A stretch of 50,308 bases of DNA from Selenomonadales bacterium UBA7018. Lineage in GTDB: Bacteria > Bacillota > Negativicutes > Selenomonadales > Selenomonadaceae. The notes beneath the pieces were generated by a model, which saw only the letters and a program-made list of their open reading frames with translations, searched no databases and was not told where the DNA came from. This document shows, piece by piece, positions 16,978 to 26,655 of the stretch. Positions within the stretch are counted from its first letter, which is position 1; each line of letters opens with the position of its first letter. The stretch spans positions 33,624 through 83,931 of the forward strand of contig DJWY01000029.1 of NCBI GenBank assembly GCA_002448305.1. Reading direction: 5' to 3'. The translations under genes were made by a program, and so were the position numbers.

Positions 16978-16993
16978 TTCCACGTACATGGAA
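16978..16993. promoter_or_regulatory. Palindromic operator candidate, copy 2
   Basis: TTCCACGTACATGGAA differs from copy 1 at a single base and shares its flanks. It is centred about 64 bases upstream of the predicted znuB-like transcription start. The two sites are 90 bp apart in the same orientation. Confidence 0.6.
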
Positions 16994-17034
16994 TTTGTAA
17001 TTTGAGCCGTTGAACTTTATTTTTGTGTGTTGTG

Positions 17035-17043
17035 TGCTATAAT
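17035..17043 (+). promoter_or_regulatory. Extended -10 promoter of the metal permease gene
   Basis: TGCTATAAT is a consensus extended -10. Transcription would start near 17050, directly before the GTG at 17052 or ATG at 17055, and no Shine-Dalgarno is visible, so the mRNA may be leaderless. Confidence 0.6.
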
Positions 17044-17051
17044 CTGGCGCG

Positions 17052-17858
17052 GTGATGAAATTGTTAGAATATGAATTTATGCGGAATGCGTTTTTGGCGG
17101 TTTTGCTGGTTACGCCGCTATTTGGATTGCTATCGACAATGGTTGTCTCGAACCGTATGGCATTTTTTTCGGATTCGTTAGGGCACGGGGCGTTCACTGG
17201 GATAGCGATTGGGGCGTTATTGGGAGTCGGCTCGGAAATTTTCGGGCTTTTAGGGTTCTCGATAGGGTTTGCGCTGCTGATAACGCTGATAAAAAACAAA
17301 AGTCACGCGGGCGCGGATACGGTGATTGGGGTTTTCAGTTCAACGGCGATAGCTTTGGGGCTAATGTTGATGTCTGCGGGCGGGCAGTTCAATAAATTTT
17401 CTCGATTTTTGATAGGCGACCTATTGAGCATAACAAAAGGCGATTTATGGGGGCTTTTAGCAGTTTTTTTTATAGTTTTCGTGAGTTGGGCGATACTTTT
17501 CAACCGATTGTTAATAATTTCGGTGAATCAGACGCTTGCACGCAGTCGCGGAATAAAAACGCAGGTGATTGAGTCGATTTTTGCGGTTTTACTGGCAATA
17601 ATCGTAGCGTTGAGCATACAATGGGTAGGAATTTTGATAATAAATGCGTTGTTGGTGTTACCGGCGGCGGCGGCGCGAAATGTGACGAATTCAGTTAAAA
17701 GTTATCATGCATTGAGCGTTTTAATCGCGTTAAGTTCGGGTTTAGCGGGATTATTCCTGTCATATGAAATAAATTCGGCGTCGGGAGCAACGATAGTAGT
17801 AATTTCGGCGGTGATTTACTTTTTTACGCTGATTTTGAAGCCGCGATTCATAAAATAG
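17052..17858 (+). CDS. ZnuB/ABC-3-type metal ABC transporter permease
   Basis: A 268-residue integral membrane protein with about eight hydrophobic helices. The segments SDSLGHGAFTGIAIG, ADTVIGVFSSTAIALGL and WVGILIINALLVLPAAAARN are characteristic of the ABC-3 family, which imports zinc, manganese or iron. The metal cannot be read from sequence. Start is GTG 17052 or the following ATG 17055. No ATPase or metal-binding lipoprotein gene adjoins, so the rest of the transporter must be elsewhere. It probably forms an operon with the EamA gene 12 bases downstream. Confidence 0.9.
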   Translation: MMKLLEYEFMRNAFLAVLLVTPLFGLLSTMVVSNRMAFFSDSLGHGAFTGIAIGALLGVGSEIFGLLGFSIGFALLITLIKNKSHAGADTVIGVFSSTAIALGLMLMSAGGQFNKFSRFLIGDLLSITKGDLWGLLAVFFIVFVSWAILFNRLLIISVNQTLARSRGIKTQVIESIFAVLLAIIVALSIQWVGILIINALLVLPAAAARNVTNSVKSYHALSVLIALSSGLAGLFLSYEINSASGATIVVISAVIYFFTLILKPRFIK

Positions 17859-17870
17859 GGGGAAAAGTGG

Positions 17871-18767
17871 TTGAAACGTAGTTTAGCGTTAATATTTGTG
17901 GGCTTAGCAGGAATATTTTGGGCGAGTTCTGGGGTTGCGGTGCAAGATTTCTTTACGCACTCGGAAAAAAGCGCAATGGAGCTAACAAATATCAGAATGT
18001 GCGTTGCGGGAGCGATTTTAATAATAATGTCAGCGATTCGGCGGAAAAATTTTGGATTATCGGTAAAAAAGTTGAATGAAAGCCCGAAATTATGGTTAGA
18101 CGTAGCGATTTATGGGATAATCGGCGTGATGTTCATGCAATTTACGTATTTTCAGGGAATATCGATAGGCGGAGCGGCGGCGACGACGGTAATTTGCTAT
18201 ACATGCCCGGCAATGGTCGTAATATGGGAAAGTGTTTATAATAAAAAATTTCCGCGACTTGGAGAAGTTTTAGCGGTAATTTTGGCGATGATAGGAGTAT
18301 TTTTGCTAGTTACGGGCGGAAATCCGACGAAATTATTAGTTCCGCTGGGCTGTGTGGTATGGAGTTTGCTAAGTGGGGCGGCATTTGCGTTCAGCGCGAT
18401 ATATCCGAAGCATTTATTTGCAAAAAAGGTTGATGCGTTGTTTTTGACGGGCGTAGGAATGTTTATTGGGGGGTTGTCGACGTTTTTTTTGATAGAAAAC
18501 TGGAATTGGGCGGAATTTTTCGGTTTGGAAGTACTTTTCGACGTGATTTGGATAATAATTTTCGGAACGGTGGCGGCATTTTTGAGTTTCAACGCGGGAT
18601 TGAAGTTTTTAACGCCGGAAGAGGCGTCAATCACGGTAACGACGGAGCCGGCGGCGTCGGTAGTGATAAGTTGGGCGGTTTTCGGGACGAAATTTGGATT
18701 AATCGAGAGTTTCGGGATAATTTTGGTGCTTTTAGCGATAATCGCGCCGTCGATAGTAAAAAAATAA
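17871..18767 (+). CDS. EamA/DMT-family transporter
   Basis: The 298-residue protein has ten predicted hydrophobic segments in two EamA halves: the first begins LIFVGLAGIFWASSGVA, the second LVPLGCVVWSLLSGAAFAFSAI, and PEEASITVTTEPAASVVISWAVFG is typical of the last helices. Members export amino acids or other metabolites through the inner membrane; the substrate is unknown. It starts at a TTG after a GGGGGAAAAGTGG purine run. A 3' hairpin (18767-18801) overlaps its end. Confidence 0.9.
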   Translation: MKRSLALIFVGLAGIFWASSGVAVQDFFTHSEKSAMELTNIRMCVAGAILIIMSAIRRKNFGLSVKKLNESPKLWLDVAIYGIIGVMFMQFTYFQGISIGGAAATTVICYTCPAMVVIWESVYNKKFPRLGEVLAVILAMIGVFLLVTGGNPTKLLVPLGCVVWSLLSGAAFAFSAIYPKHLFAKKVDALFLTGVGMFIGGLSTFFLIENWNWAEFFGLEVLFDVIWIIIFGTVAAFLSFNAGLKFLTPEEASITVTTEPAASVVISWAVFGTKFGLIESFGIILVLLAIIAPSIVKK

Positions 18768-18801
18768 GCACCTCCCAGTTTTTATAGCTGAAAGGTGCTT
18801 A
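18767..18801. terminator. Intrinsic terminator between EamA and the RTX-like gene
   Basis: Arms AAGCACCT and AGGTGCTT enclose an 18-base loop. On the minus strand the stem is followed by ATTTTTTTAC, so it mainly ends the RTX-like transcript; on the plus strand the T-run is missing. Confidence 0.7.
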
Positions 18802-18832
18802 TAAAGTTTATGCTTTAGTTTATGTCAATCGA

Positions 18833-21800
18833 TTAGCCATTGTTAGTAGTTTTTTTAGTGATACCGCCGTCAAAAGTAAACTCGCCGGCTTTAGTTGCAA
18901 CGTCCGCTTTAACCAAATTGGACGAGTAGCCCAAATCGATTATGGCATAACCAGTCGCCGTCGCGTTCGACTTAGAAACTTTTGTATCAGCCGTGATTAA
19001 GTCGCCAACTTTTATATCTCTAGTTGTATCCGCATCTTGCGCGAACCAGTAGTAGGTATTATTCGTCTTGATAAGAGTTTTGGTCGTGTCGATATCACCA
19101 CCGCCCAAAGAATTTGCGACAGTGAACGAACCGATATTTGCGGAATTCTTCTTGCCGTTATTCATGTCGAATTTAATGCCGCCGCTCACGGTTGAAATAT
19201 TCGTAATCGTGCCGCTAGCGATTTTAAGCTTATCTTTATTAAAGTCGAAGTCAGCGATAGTCGCATTACCGCTGTCGCCTTTGGCGTAGAAGAAAACATC
19301 ATTGCCGGAGCCGCCTTTTAAGCTGTCACTGCCGCCGCCGCCTTTGAAGGTCGTCTTCTTCGTGCCGCCTGCTAGCGTCTCGTCAGAACTCGTGCCTCTG
19401 AATGTAAGATTCTTTTCGACTAAATGCCCGTCAACGTTATTAGCGTTGCTATTCTTCAACCTGTAGGAGCCGCTAAATTCGCTCGTCAAGCTGACGTTAG
19501 AGCTGCTAGCTATCGCGTTCTTGGAATAGGTGTAAGGGGGAATGTCGCTTATAACAAGCGCGTCGCCCAAAGTGGAGCCTTTCGCCGGCTTAATCGTCAG
19601 CGCGTTTTTATTTGAGAACTTGAACTTAATCGAACGTTTTCCGGCGTTAATCTTAGCACTGGTTAGGCTAGAAGCAAAACTGCCCAAAGAAATATGGTCG
19701 TTCGAGCCGTAGTTCTGGATAATGTCTTTGCCGCCGGTGTAAATGAAGGTATCGCTCACAACTGTGCTTGTGTTGCCGATAAGCTTATCATTTTTCGCGC
19801 CGCCAATCAGACTGATTTTGCCGCTAGCCGCCGCACTCGCGTCAAGCGTCGTCTTATTCCTATCGCCTGCCGTAATAGCAAGATTAGAAGTAGTTCCGTC
19901 CGCTACGAAAATTTTCTTAACGGTCGAATCTCCCGAAGCGTCATAGCTTGCAGAGACCGTCGCCATAGTCGGACGTTTTTCCTTGTTGAGAATAACGCCT
20001 TCCTGCTTGAAAACCATCTTAGTAAAGGAATTGCGTTTGCTGTCGGCGTGGTGCAATAAGACTTCTTGCCCCTGCATGTTCTTAAGAACAACGACGTTAT
20101 CGCCCGCACTAAGCGAAACATCTCCGCCGTCAGCTTCTACAGAGAAAGTGCCAAGTGCCGCCGTGTTGAGGTCGAGCCTATCAACACCCGCCTCGTAACC
20201 GCTTATCGAGACGTTGCCGCCGTTATACTCAAATTGGTCTTTTTTCTTGTTCTTCTCGGCGAAAGTATAAGAGCTACCGCCGTCAACAGAAGCCCCAATT
20301 AACGTCACGCTTTGTTTCTTGACGTCAGCCGCATTAATTGACGCAATGCCCGCGCCGACGTACGGTGCTTCTGTAAGGTCGATTTTGCCACGTGCACTCG
20401 CGAACAATTTAAAGTTTGTGCCTTTGACAACGCCGTCTTTGGTGAGGAAGCCGCCGTCATTTAGCGAAACTCTGCTGATTTCGTCTCCGTCGCTGTTGAA
20501 GGTGAGAACGTTGGACTTATCAAACGTAAACGCTAAGCGGGTATTACTTTTGCTTGATTTTGCCTTAGTGATTTCGTCAATCTTATCGGCGGTAATTTCC
20601 AACTTGTCGCCCGCAACAAAGCCGCTGACAGTGTCTTTGCCTTCGGTGTATTTGAAGACGAAATTTTTGCCGTCGCCTCTTTCGGTCACGTCAAGTTTAT
20701 CTTTGCCTGCGCCGCCGAAGAGCGTACCGCCTTGCTTGCTTCCGAATATGACGTTGTTGTTGTCGTTGCCCGAAATGGAAACAGCTTTACTTGCATTAAC
20801 TGCATTAACCGTGTCGTAAGTGCCCGCCGAGAAAATCGAATCTGCAAAGCCGGAAGTCAGCGTTATGCTCTTGTCGCGTGCGATTGAATCTTTCTTGTAA
20901 ACGTAAATGTTTTTGCTACTGCTGCCGCTCTGAATCGAAACGCCGTTTGTAACTCCTGATATGTTCTCGAAAATAAGCCTATCTTCGCCGCCAAAGTCAA
21001 GGCTAATGTTGTTTCCTTCTGCATTGAAAGCCGCATTTGCAATGTCAATGTTGCCGCCTCTTACGGTTATTAAGTCATTGTCGTGATAGCCGCTGATAGA
21101 GTCCGCGCCGCCGGTATAGAAAAATACATTTTTCCCCGTGCCGCCAATCAGCGAGTCATCATCGTCGCCGCCATTAAGCACCAAACTTGCTGTAGTTCCC
21201 GCGCCGTTCAATATGTCTTTGCCTTCGACGCCTTCAAGCGTGCCGCCGCCTTTGCTCGCAACCATGTAGTTATTATTGTCGTTGCCAGTTACTCTGATTG
21301 CGTTGTTGACATGGGAAGCGTCAATCGTCTTATAATCTTCATTAGCGGCAAGCGTGCCGTTGAAACGTCCGCTATAACCCGCGCCGAGTGATATTCCGTG
21401 CTCTGTTGCAGAATTAAACGCAACGTAATTCATACTACCGCCGGTATTGCCCTGATAGGAATAAGTAGCATTGCCCTTAAAAATAGCAACGTCCGCTACA
21501 CTGCGGAATGTCAAAGCGTTATCGTCACCGCTCAAGCTGACAACTAAATTGGTACCGTTGAAATTTACATTGTTCAAATCAACTGACGGCGTTAAATCAC
21601 TCGTTACGCTGACAATGTCAGTACCGTGCGTGTAGTTATTAATTTCATCTTTGCCCGCCGTGTAAATGAACGTATCGACGCCGTTGTCGCCTTCTAGAAT
21701 ATCATTACCGTTGCCGCCGTTTAGCGTAATATCTTTTGCGCCTGCTTTAAGCGTATCGGGACCGTCGCCGCCTTCGATTGAAGTTAGATTGTTATTTGTC

Positions 21801-23766
21801 GCGTCGACATAAGCTCCAATGGAAGTCGTGCCGCCGTCCGTTTTGAGTGTGGTAACGTTGCCGATAAAGCCCGTGCCGATAACTCTAACGCCCGTTGACT
21901 GCGGCGCAATCGTCATAGCTCCCGAAGTCGTGCTAAATTTGGCAAAAGCATAATTTTCATTAGCTGTGCCCCAACCCCAGCCTACGCCATTAACACTAGC
22001 AACGCCCAAAAGACCATTGATACTATTTGCCTTGAGTGACGCATAACTATTTACGCCGGTAACACTTGCAACCACAGAAGAAGATTCATCGGTTCCTATA
22101 AGATATTGCCAAGTAGTAGTTCCTTCCAGACCTTTTTGAGTCCAGCCGATTGTCTTGTTGACAACGACGACATTTCCGTTTGCATCTGTTGCCGTCTCTA
22201 AATTTTCGTTCGTATACTCTTGGAGTTTAGAAACTGTTTGTGCATTGGTGTAAGTGCCGCCTTTGATTTCTAAGCTGTCTATGGCTTTTTCTTTTGTAGT
22301 CGAATCAGTTTCTACGTTAATATCGCCTGTGACAGTAGCGTTATTTACGGTAATTTTGGCGGTCGCAGTTGTAGCGGCAGCCTTTTTCGTGACAGTAACA
22401 TTACCGGCTAAGGTACCGCCGTTGACAGTTATATTAGCTTTTGCGTCGTCAGCATAAATGGCGTTGCCGCTCTCCGATGTTAAGTTGCCGTTATTGATTG
22501 CGACATCAATGCTATTAGCTTGTGTTGCTTCCGCATTGCCCAGAGCCAGTGCATTTGCGCCGGAAATATTAATGGTTCCGGTATCGCCGCCTTCAGCATT
22601 GCCGATTGTGACATTAATATTTCTGCTAGCGTAGGGAGAAATGGAAATGCCCGCGCCGCTTGAAGTCGAGCCACCGCCGTCTGGTGTTCCACTGGAGTTG
22701 GCTTCACCTGTTCCGGTAATTGTGCCGCCCGTGACGGTGAGTTCACCTGCGCGGATTTCTATGCCGCTCGTGCCAGTGATATTACCGCCATTAATTGTGA
22801 GTTCGCTATTGGTTGCAGGATTGTAGATACCCAAATCTTTCGTTGAGGTGATTGAACCGCCGTTAATCTCGATTTTAGAATTGGCACCATAACTGTAACT
22901 AGATTTATCAATAGTACCTTGACTGACTACACCAAAAGCAGTGTCAGTATTTATGGAGCCACCATTCATTTTGAAAGTAGAATTAGCAAATACATATACG
23001 CCATATGCCCAAACTTGCGCATCATCGGATTTAATTCCTGTCGAAGAAATTGTTCCGTTGTTCATGGTGAAGTTATTGTTCTGCTCCACATAAACAGCAT
23101 TAATATCAGAAGTGCCATCATCTTCATATTTAACTTCAATGTTGCCGCCGTTCATGATAAAGTTGTTGGGCGTTCCGTTCTTTGCGGAGTAATCAGTGGT
23201 GGATCCTGTCGCTTGTGATAAAACAACACCATAAGCACCGGATTTTTTAGTTGAGATTGTGCCGTTATCCAATGTGAAAGTGGAGCCGCCGTAAAGATAG
23301 ACACCATAAACATCAGATTCAACAGTGCCGCCGTTCAAAATTACATTAGCACTACACCAAGTCAAAATGCCATAGTTAGTACTAGTAATTTTACCGGTAC
23401 CGACGCTATCATTAATAGTGAACGTTTTACCGTCTGCGCTGTACATATAAAACGCCCATCCGCTTGTGTCCGTCCACGTTTTGCCATTTAAGTCGAGAGT
23501 TAAGCTTTTAGTTACGCCGGTATAAGTTGCTGTAGAAATATTACTACCTAATTTGACTGTGTCGCCGTCGCCAACAGCGGCAATGGCGTCATTTGTGGAA
23601 GAATATGATTGTTCGTCTTTTCCTTCGGCAGTAAGTTTATAAGTTGAGTTTTCTTGAGTTAGTGTCCAAGTAGTGCCGTCGAAGCGTTGCAGGTCGAAGA
23701 CAAAAATTTCGGAACGTGCATTGGGGGGGGCGTAGCTTTACTGTATAAAAAAAGTTTTCCTTCCAT
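18833..23766 (-). pseudogene. RTX-like surface/secreted protein with a poly-C frameshift at its 5' end (phase-variable or frameshifted)
   Basis: The body (23446-18833, open to 23733) encodes over 1600 residues: an N-terminal FVFDLQRFDG motif, a beta-helix-like region of short Gly/Asn/Thr repeats (about 23.4-22.2 kb), then calcium-binding RTX-type blocks such as GGNGNDILEGDNGVDTF and GGSGNDVFFYAKGDSG. Such proteins are usually exported by type I secretion, but no transporter genes lie nearby. The natural start is ATG 23766-23764 with AAAGGAG upstream (MEGKLFLYSKAT), then eight C. With eight C the frame ends in a stop after about 35 codons; nine or six C would join it to the body. No start codon lies between the tract and residue MYSADG, and a TAA precedes the body in frame. 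Confidence 0.8.
23723..23730 (-). repeat. 8-base poly-C (poly-G on plus) homopolymer in the RTX-like gene
   Basis: The tract lies 12 codons after the ATG. It is the longest G/C homopolymer I see in the window, and its length decides the frame: 8 is OFF, 9 or 6 would be ON. It encodes Pro-Pro in the ON frame. Confidence 0.85.
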
Positions 23767-23837
23767 AGATTTTTATACTCCTTTCATGATTAATTTCTCG
23801 ATGCCGAGCAGTTCTTCCGTAAAAAGTTTTCATCGAG

Positions 23838-25177
23838 CCATTGTGGGCAATGGCATTAACTTAAGCGACGCGGTAATTAAAGCCCACAGGATAAATATAA
23901 CGGCAATTTCGCTGAAAGAGGCGATTAGCTCTTAGCGGATGAACATAATGGATTATCTGCTCTAGAATTTCCTCGTAATCCAAAGCGTGCCGACAGTAAT
24001 CTTGAATGATTTGAGTAGCGTTTTTGAAATTAACTTCATAGCGGTACTTCAAATTTTTAGGTTTTGCTAAATGAATCTGGCAGATAATTCTGCCGGTCAA
24101 ATTGTACCTTATCAAGTGCGCAAAAAATTCTTGGACATTAAACAAATCTTTTTTGCTGTGAAAATGCAAGGTGCCAATTGCGTGTTTTATATCCCTAAAC
24201 GCAAGCTCTATTTTCCAACGTTTTTCGTATAAGCTTTTCAATGTTCGAGCTGAAAATTCTTGTCTTGGTAAATTAGTCGCAAGCACCAGCCATTTATCTT
24301 TAAGTTTTACTTTCACCAGTCTGAAAGAAACACAGCAAGGCAGTTCCATATCCCACGCCTGTATTTTTATTTTATATGTCAGACGTTTACTTTGCTCCCT
24401 TATCTCGAATTTCAAATCCAAGTCAAGTTCTTTGTCCGGCAGAGCTTTTATTTCTTTAGTCATGCCGCTACGTATGCGAATAAGATAGCTCAGATTTTCA
24501 ATCCGGTTGCAATGTTCAAAAACTTTGAGTCCGTCGTAGCCTCTGTCCATGATTGCCAAAATCTTTTCTGACTCGGCAAGAGAAGAAAGCATTTTAATTG
24601 CGCCTTTGCGCTCGTCGGCTTTATTCTTTGCTTCTATCACGCAATCCAAAAAATTTTTGTTCAAGAGGTCGTAAGCGAAATTGACGTGCATCCTGTTTGC
24701 GCCGCCATATTGGTTGCTTATTGTCGCGTACTCACTATTGGCATTGTAGAGCGAACTGAAGTCGGAGCCATCCACCGCCAACACCCTGTAGCCTCTGTAT
24801 TCTTTCGGATTTTCAAGTGTATCATTGAATTTACGCAAGAGTTGCTCGAATGCTGACGCCTTAATTTTACTTCTGCTCTTTGAAATTGCTACCTCTGATA
24901 TGTAAGAAAAAGCTTTATCGTTAAAGGCGCGGCGTATCTCTTCGTTCATAGAGTTTGCACCTATGAACAGCATGAACCACATCATGTCGTAGAAACTCAC
25001 TTTGCGGTTACGACTGAAATCTTTTTGAGGATTAGCAACGTATTTGGCTTTATTTCCTTCCATTTCTTTTATTATAACCTGTAACTTTTCTATCGGATTC
25101 ATTCTATAACAGTCCTTTCGGGACTATCATAAAATTTTTTTCCCTTTTCGTTAAGTTAATGCCATTGCCCATTGTGG
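23838..25177. mobile_element. Complete IS4-type insertion sequence with 9-bp target duplication
   Basis: The element spans 23847-25168 (1,322 bp). Perfect 18-bp terminal inverted repeats, GCAATGGCATTAACTTAA at the left and its reverse complement at 25151-25168, are bounded by CCATTGTGG at 23838-23846 and 25169-25177. The 9-bp length is an interpretation: because the IR ends pair with the flank, 7- or 5-bp duplications with slightly longer repeats also fit. One transposase gene fills it. It interrupts the leader between the putative promoter near 25.33 kb and the start of the RTX-like gene. Confidence 0.9.
23861..25102 (-). CDS. IS4-family DDE transposase
   Basis: The 413-residue transposase has an RNase H-like DDE triad: Asp111 in AVDGSDFSSL, Asp186 in IMDRGYDG and Glu299 in YEKRWKIELAF, the last being the Y-x2-R-x3-E signature of the IS4 family. 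It appears intact, so the element may still be mobile. Its stop codon lies within the left inverted repeat. It reads in the same direction as the RTX-like gene, so read-through could drive that gene. Confidence 0.93.
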   Translation of the reverse strand: MNPIEKLQVIIKEMEGNKAKYVANPQKDFSRNRKVSFYDMMWFMLFIGANSMNEEIRRAFNDKAFSYISEVAISKSRSKIKASAFEQLLRKFNDTLENPKEYRGYRVLAVDGSDFSSLYNANSEYATISNQYGGANRMHVNFAYDLLNKNFLDCVIEAKNKADERKGAIKMLSSLAESEKILAIMDRGYDGLKVFEHCNRIENLSYLIRIRSGMTKEIKALPDKELDLDLKFEIREQSKRLTYKIKIQAWDMELPCCVSFRLVKVKLKDKWLVLATNLPRQEFSARTLKSLYEKRWKIELAFRDIKHAIGTLHFHSKKDLFNVQEFFAHLIRYNLTGRIICQIHLAKPKNLKYRYEVNFKNATQIIQDYCRHALDYEEILEQIIHYVHPLRANRLFQRNCRYIYPVGFNYRVA

Positions 25178-25383
25178 GGGCAACGTGCACTTTGAAAATT
25201 TTCTAAGTCAATCTGCGTCGGCGTTGTTAAACGGTGTCGCAAACTATTTCAGCCGCGACGTTCGAGACGATTTTTTATCAGCCTCCTTTTAAACTTTCAA
25301 TAATGGGTTCGACTCGCACGCATAATTTATCAAATTTCTTATAACATTGTCAATCACTCTCGCATAAAATTTTCCAAATGAAA
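25178..25383. other. Interval between the insertion sequence and rpoN
   Basis: No convincing gene is present. On the minus strand there is a promoter and an AAAAGGAGG site that is not followed by ATG, GTG or TTG at a usable distance. On the plus strand an open stretch of about 35 codons ends near 25292, possibly chance or the remnant of something cut by the insertion. It probably held the original leader of the RTX-like gene. Confidence 0.4.
25324..25353 (-). promoter_or_regulatory. Putative original promoter of the RTX-like gene
   Basis: Minus strand TTGACA (25353-25348), 18-bp spacer and TAAATT (25329-25324). It faces the RTX-like gene but is now separated from it by the 1.3-kb insertion sequence. 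Confidence 0.5.
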
Positions 25384-25385
25384 AA

Positions 25386-25408
25386 AGCCTATGCCGCTAG
25401 GCATAAGC
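25386..25408 (-). terminator. Intrinsic terminator of rpoN
   Basis: Minus-strand stem GCTTATGCC / GGCATAGGC with a TAGC loop is followed by six T. It begins at the rpoN stop codon and also separates rpoN from the RTX-like gene promoter. Confidence 0.8.
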
Positions 25409-26652
25409 TATTTCCGACGCTTCGTCGACGATAAAAGCCCAATTTGCTCTCGATACTTCATCACCGTCCGCCGCGCAACCAAAATTCCGCGCTCATTCAA
25501 AATTTCCGCCAACTTTTTATCTGATAACGGATTTTTCTTGTCTTCGCCGCTTATCAACTCCATTATCATCGATTTCACCCGCGCAGATGTAATTTCTTCC
25601 GCCGATAACGCCTTCACACTGAATATTTTCCGCATTTCTACCACGCCAAACGGAAATTCGATAAATTTATTCGCTACTGAGCGGCTTATCGTCGATTCAT
25701 GCAACTCTAACGCCTCCGCAACTTCCCGCATCGTCATCGGCTTCAAAAATTCCATTCCCCTTTCCAAAAAATCGCTCTGCCGACGGATTATTTCTTCCAC
25801 TACTCGCAAAAGTGTTTGCTCGCGCCGCCTTATCGCTATTATCAACTGCTTCGCCGCGCTTAATTTGCTCGCCACATAAATTTTCGCGTCCTCGTCCAAA
25901 AATTTTGCGTCCGAATATATTTCCGATAAACTCAAGCGCGGAATTTGCGAACTTAACGTAATTTTTCTATCCTTATCAACTCGCACGTCCGGAATTATAA
26001 ATTTCACCGCCTCAAAACCATACGACGCGCCAGGCTTCGGATTTAATCCGCGAATTTTTTCTATCGCCGCTCTAACTTCTTCCACTGACACTTTTTCTAC
26101 ACGGGAAATTTCTTTTATCTTGTGCTCGGCGACTTTTTTTAAATGTTTTTCGATTATCGCCGCTAATATTCCTGAATAAATTCCGCGCCGCTCCGCTTGC
26201 AACCTTAAACATTCCGATAAATTCCGCGCTCCAACGCCAGCCGGCTCAAATTTTTGTATCTCGGCTAAAATTTCTTCCAAAAATCCTTCCTCAACCTGCA
26301 AAATTTTCGCTAGCTCTGATATTTTCTCCACTAAATAGCCTCGATTGTCTATCGATTCTATTAAAAACTTTGCCGCAAATAATTTTTCCGCTCCAATGGC
26401 AAATTTCGCCTGTTCAATTAAAAAATCTTGAAGCGTCGGTGTCGAAACGTCGACCGGCTCAAGATTTTTATCATCAAATGTTTTTATCGGCTCTTCCGCG
26501 TACTCGATTTCTAACAGCGGATTCTCTAAAAATTCTTTTTCGATTGTCGCCGCTAACTCAACCGCTGACATTTGCAAAATTTGTATTGATTGCCTCAATT
26601 CCGGCGTCAACGCTAATTTTTGCGATATTTCTAACGAAATTTCCTGATTCAT
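25408..26652 (-). CDS. rpoN: RNA polymerase sigma-54 factor RpoN
   Basis: A 414-residue protein with the sigma-54 layout: an N-terminal glutamine-rich activator region (residues 1-45, SLEISQKLALTPELRQSIQILQ), a core-binding region (FEPAGVGARNLSECL) and the C-terminal RpoN box ARRTVMKYREQ that contacts the -24 element. Slightly short of the usual 430-480 residues because the linker after region I is compact. It directs transcription of genes controlled by enhancer-binding proteins. The ATG at 26652 is 3 bases after the mrdA stop, implying cotranscription with mrdA, an unusual pairing. Confidence 0.95.
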   Translation of the reverse strand: MNQEISLEISQKLALTPELRQSIQILQMSAVELAATIEKEFLENPLLEIEYAEEPIKTFDDKNLEPVDVSTPTLQDFLIEQAKFAIGAEKLFAAKFLIESIDNRGYLVEKISELAKILQVEEGFLEEILAEIQKFEPAGVGARNLSECLRLQAERRGIYSGILAAIIEKHLKKVAEHKIKEISRVEKVSVEEVRAAIEKIRGLNPKPGASYGFEAVKFIIPDVRVDKDRKITLSSQIPRLSLSEIYSDAKFLDEDAKIYVASKLSAAKQLIIAIRRREQTLLRVVEEIIRRQSDFLERGMEFLKPMTMREVAEALELHESTISRSVANKFIEFPFGVVEMRKIFSVKALSAEEITSARVKSMIMELISGEDKKNPLSDKKLAEILNERGILVARRTVMKYREQIGLLSSTKRRK

Positions 26653-26655
26653 GAG

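Noticed and set aside
18833..23446. Annotating the RTX-like gene as simply starting at MYSADG (23446).
   Set aside because: There is no ribosome site there, and the same frame extends 92 codons further upstream into the FVFDLQRFDG segment, up to the poly-C tract.
18833..23766. Type I secretion operon for the RTX-like proteins in this window.
   Set aside because: No ABC exporter with HlyD-like partner is encoded nearby; the AcrA/AcrB genes are an efflux pump, not a type I exporter.
23687..23935. 82-residue plus-strand frame across the left end of the insertion sequence.
   Set aside because: It is antisense to the RTX-like 5' end and to the transposase, and it crosses the IS boundary; no ribosome site.
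25178..25292. A plus-strand gene end (…NYFSRDVRDDF…) cut by the insertion sequence.
   Set aside because: The frame has no start on the far side of the element after removing it and one target copy, and the DNA is better explained as the leader of the minus-strand RTX-like gene. It may be chance.
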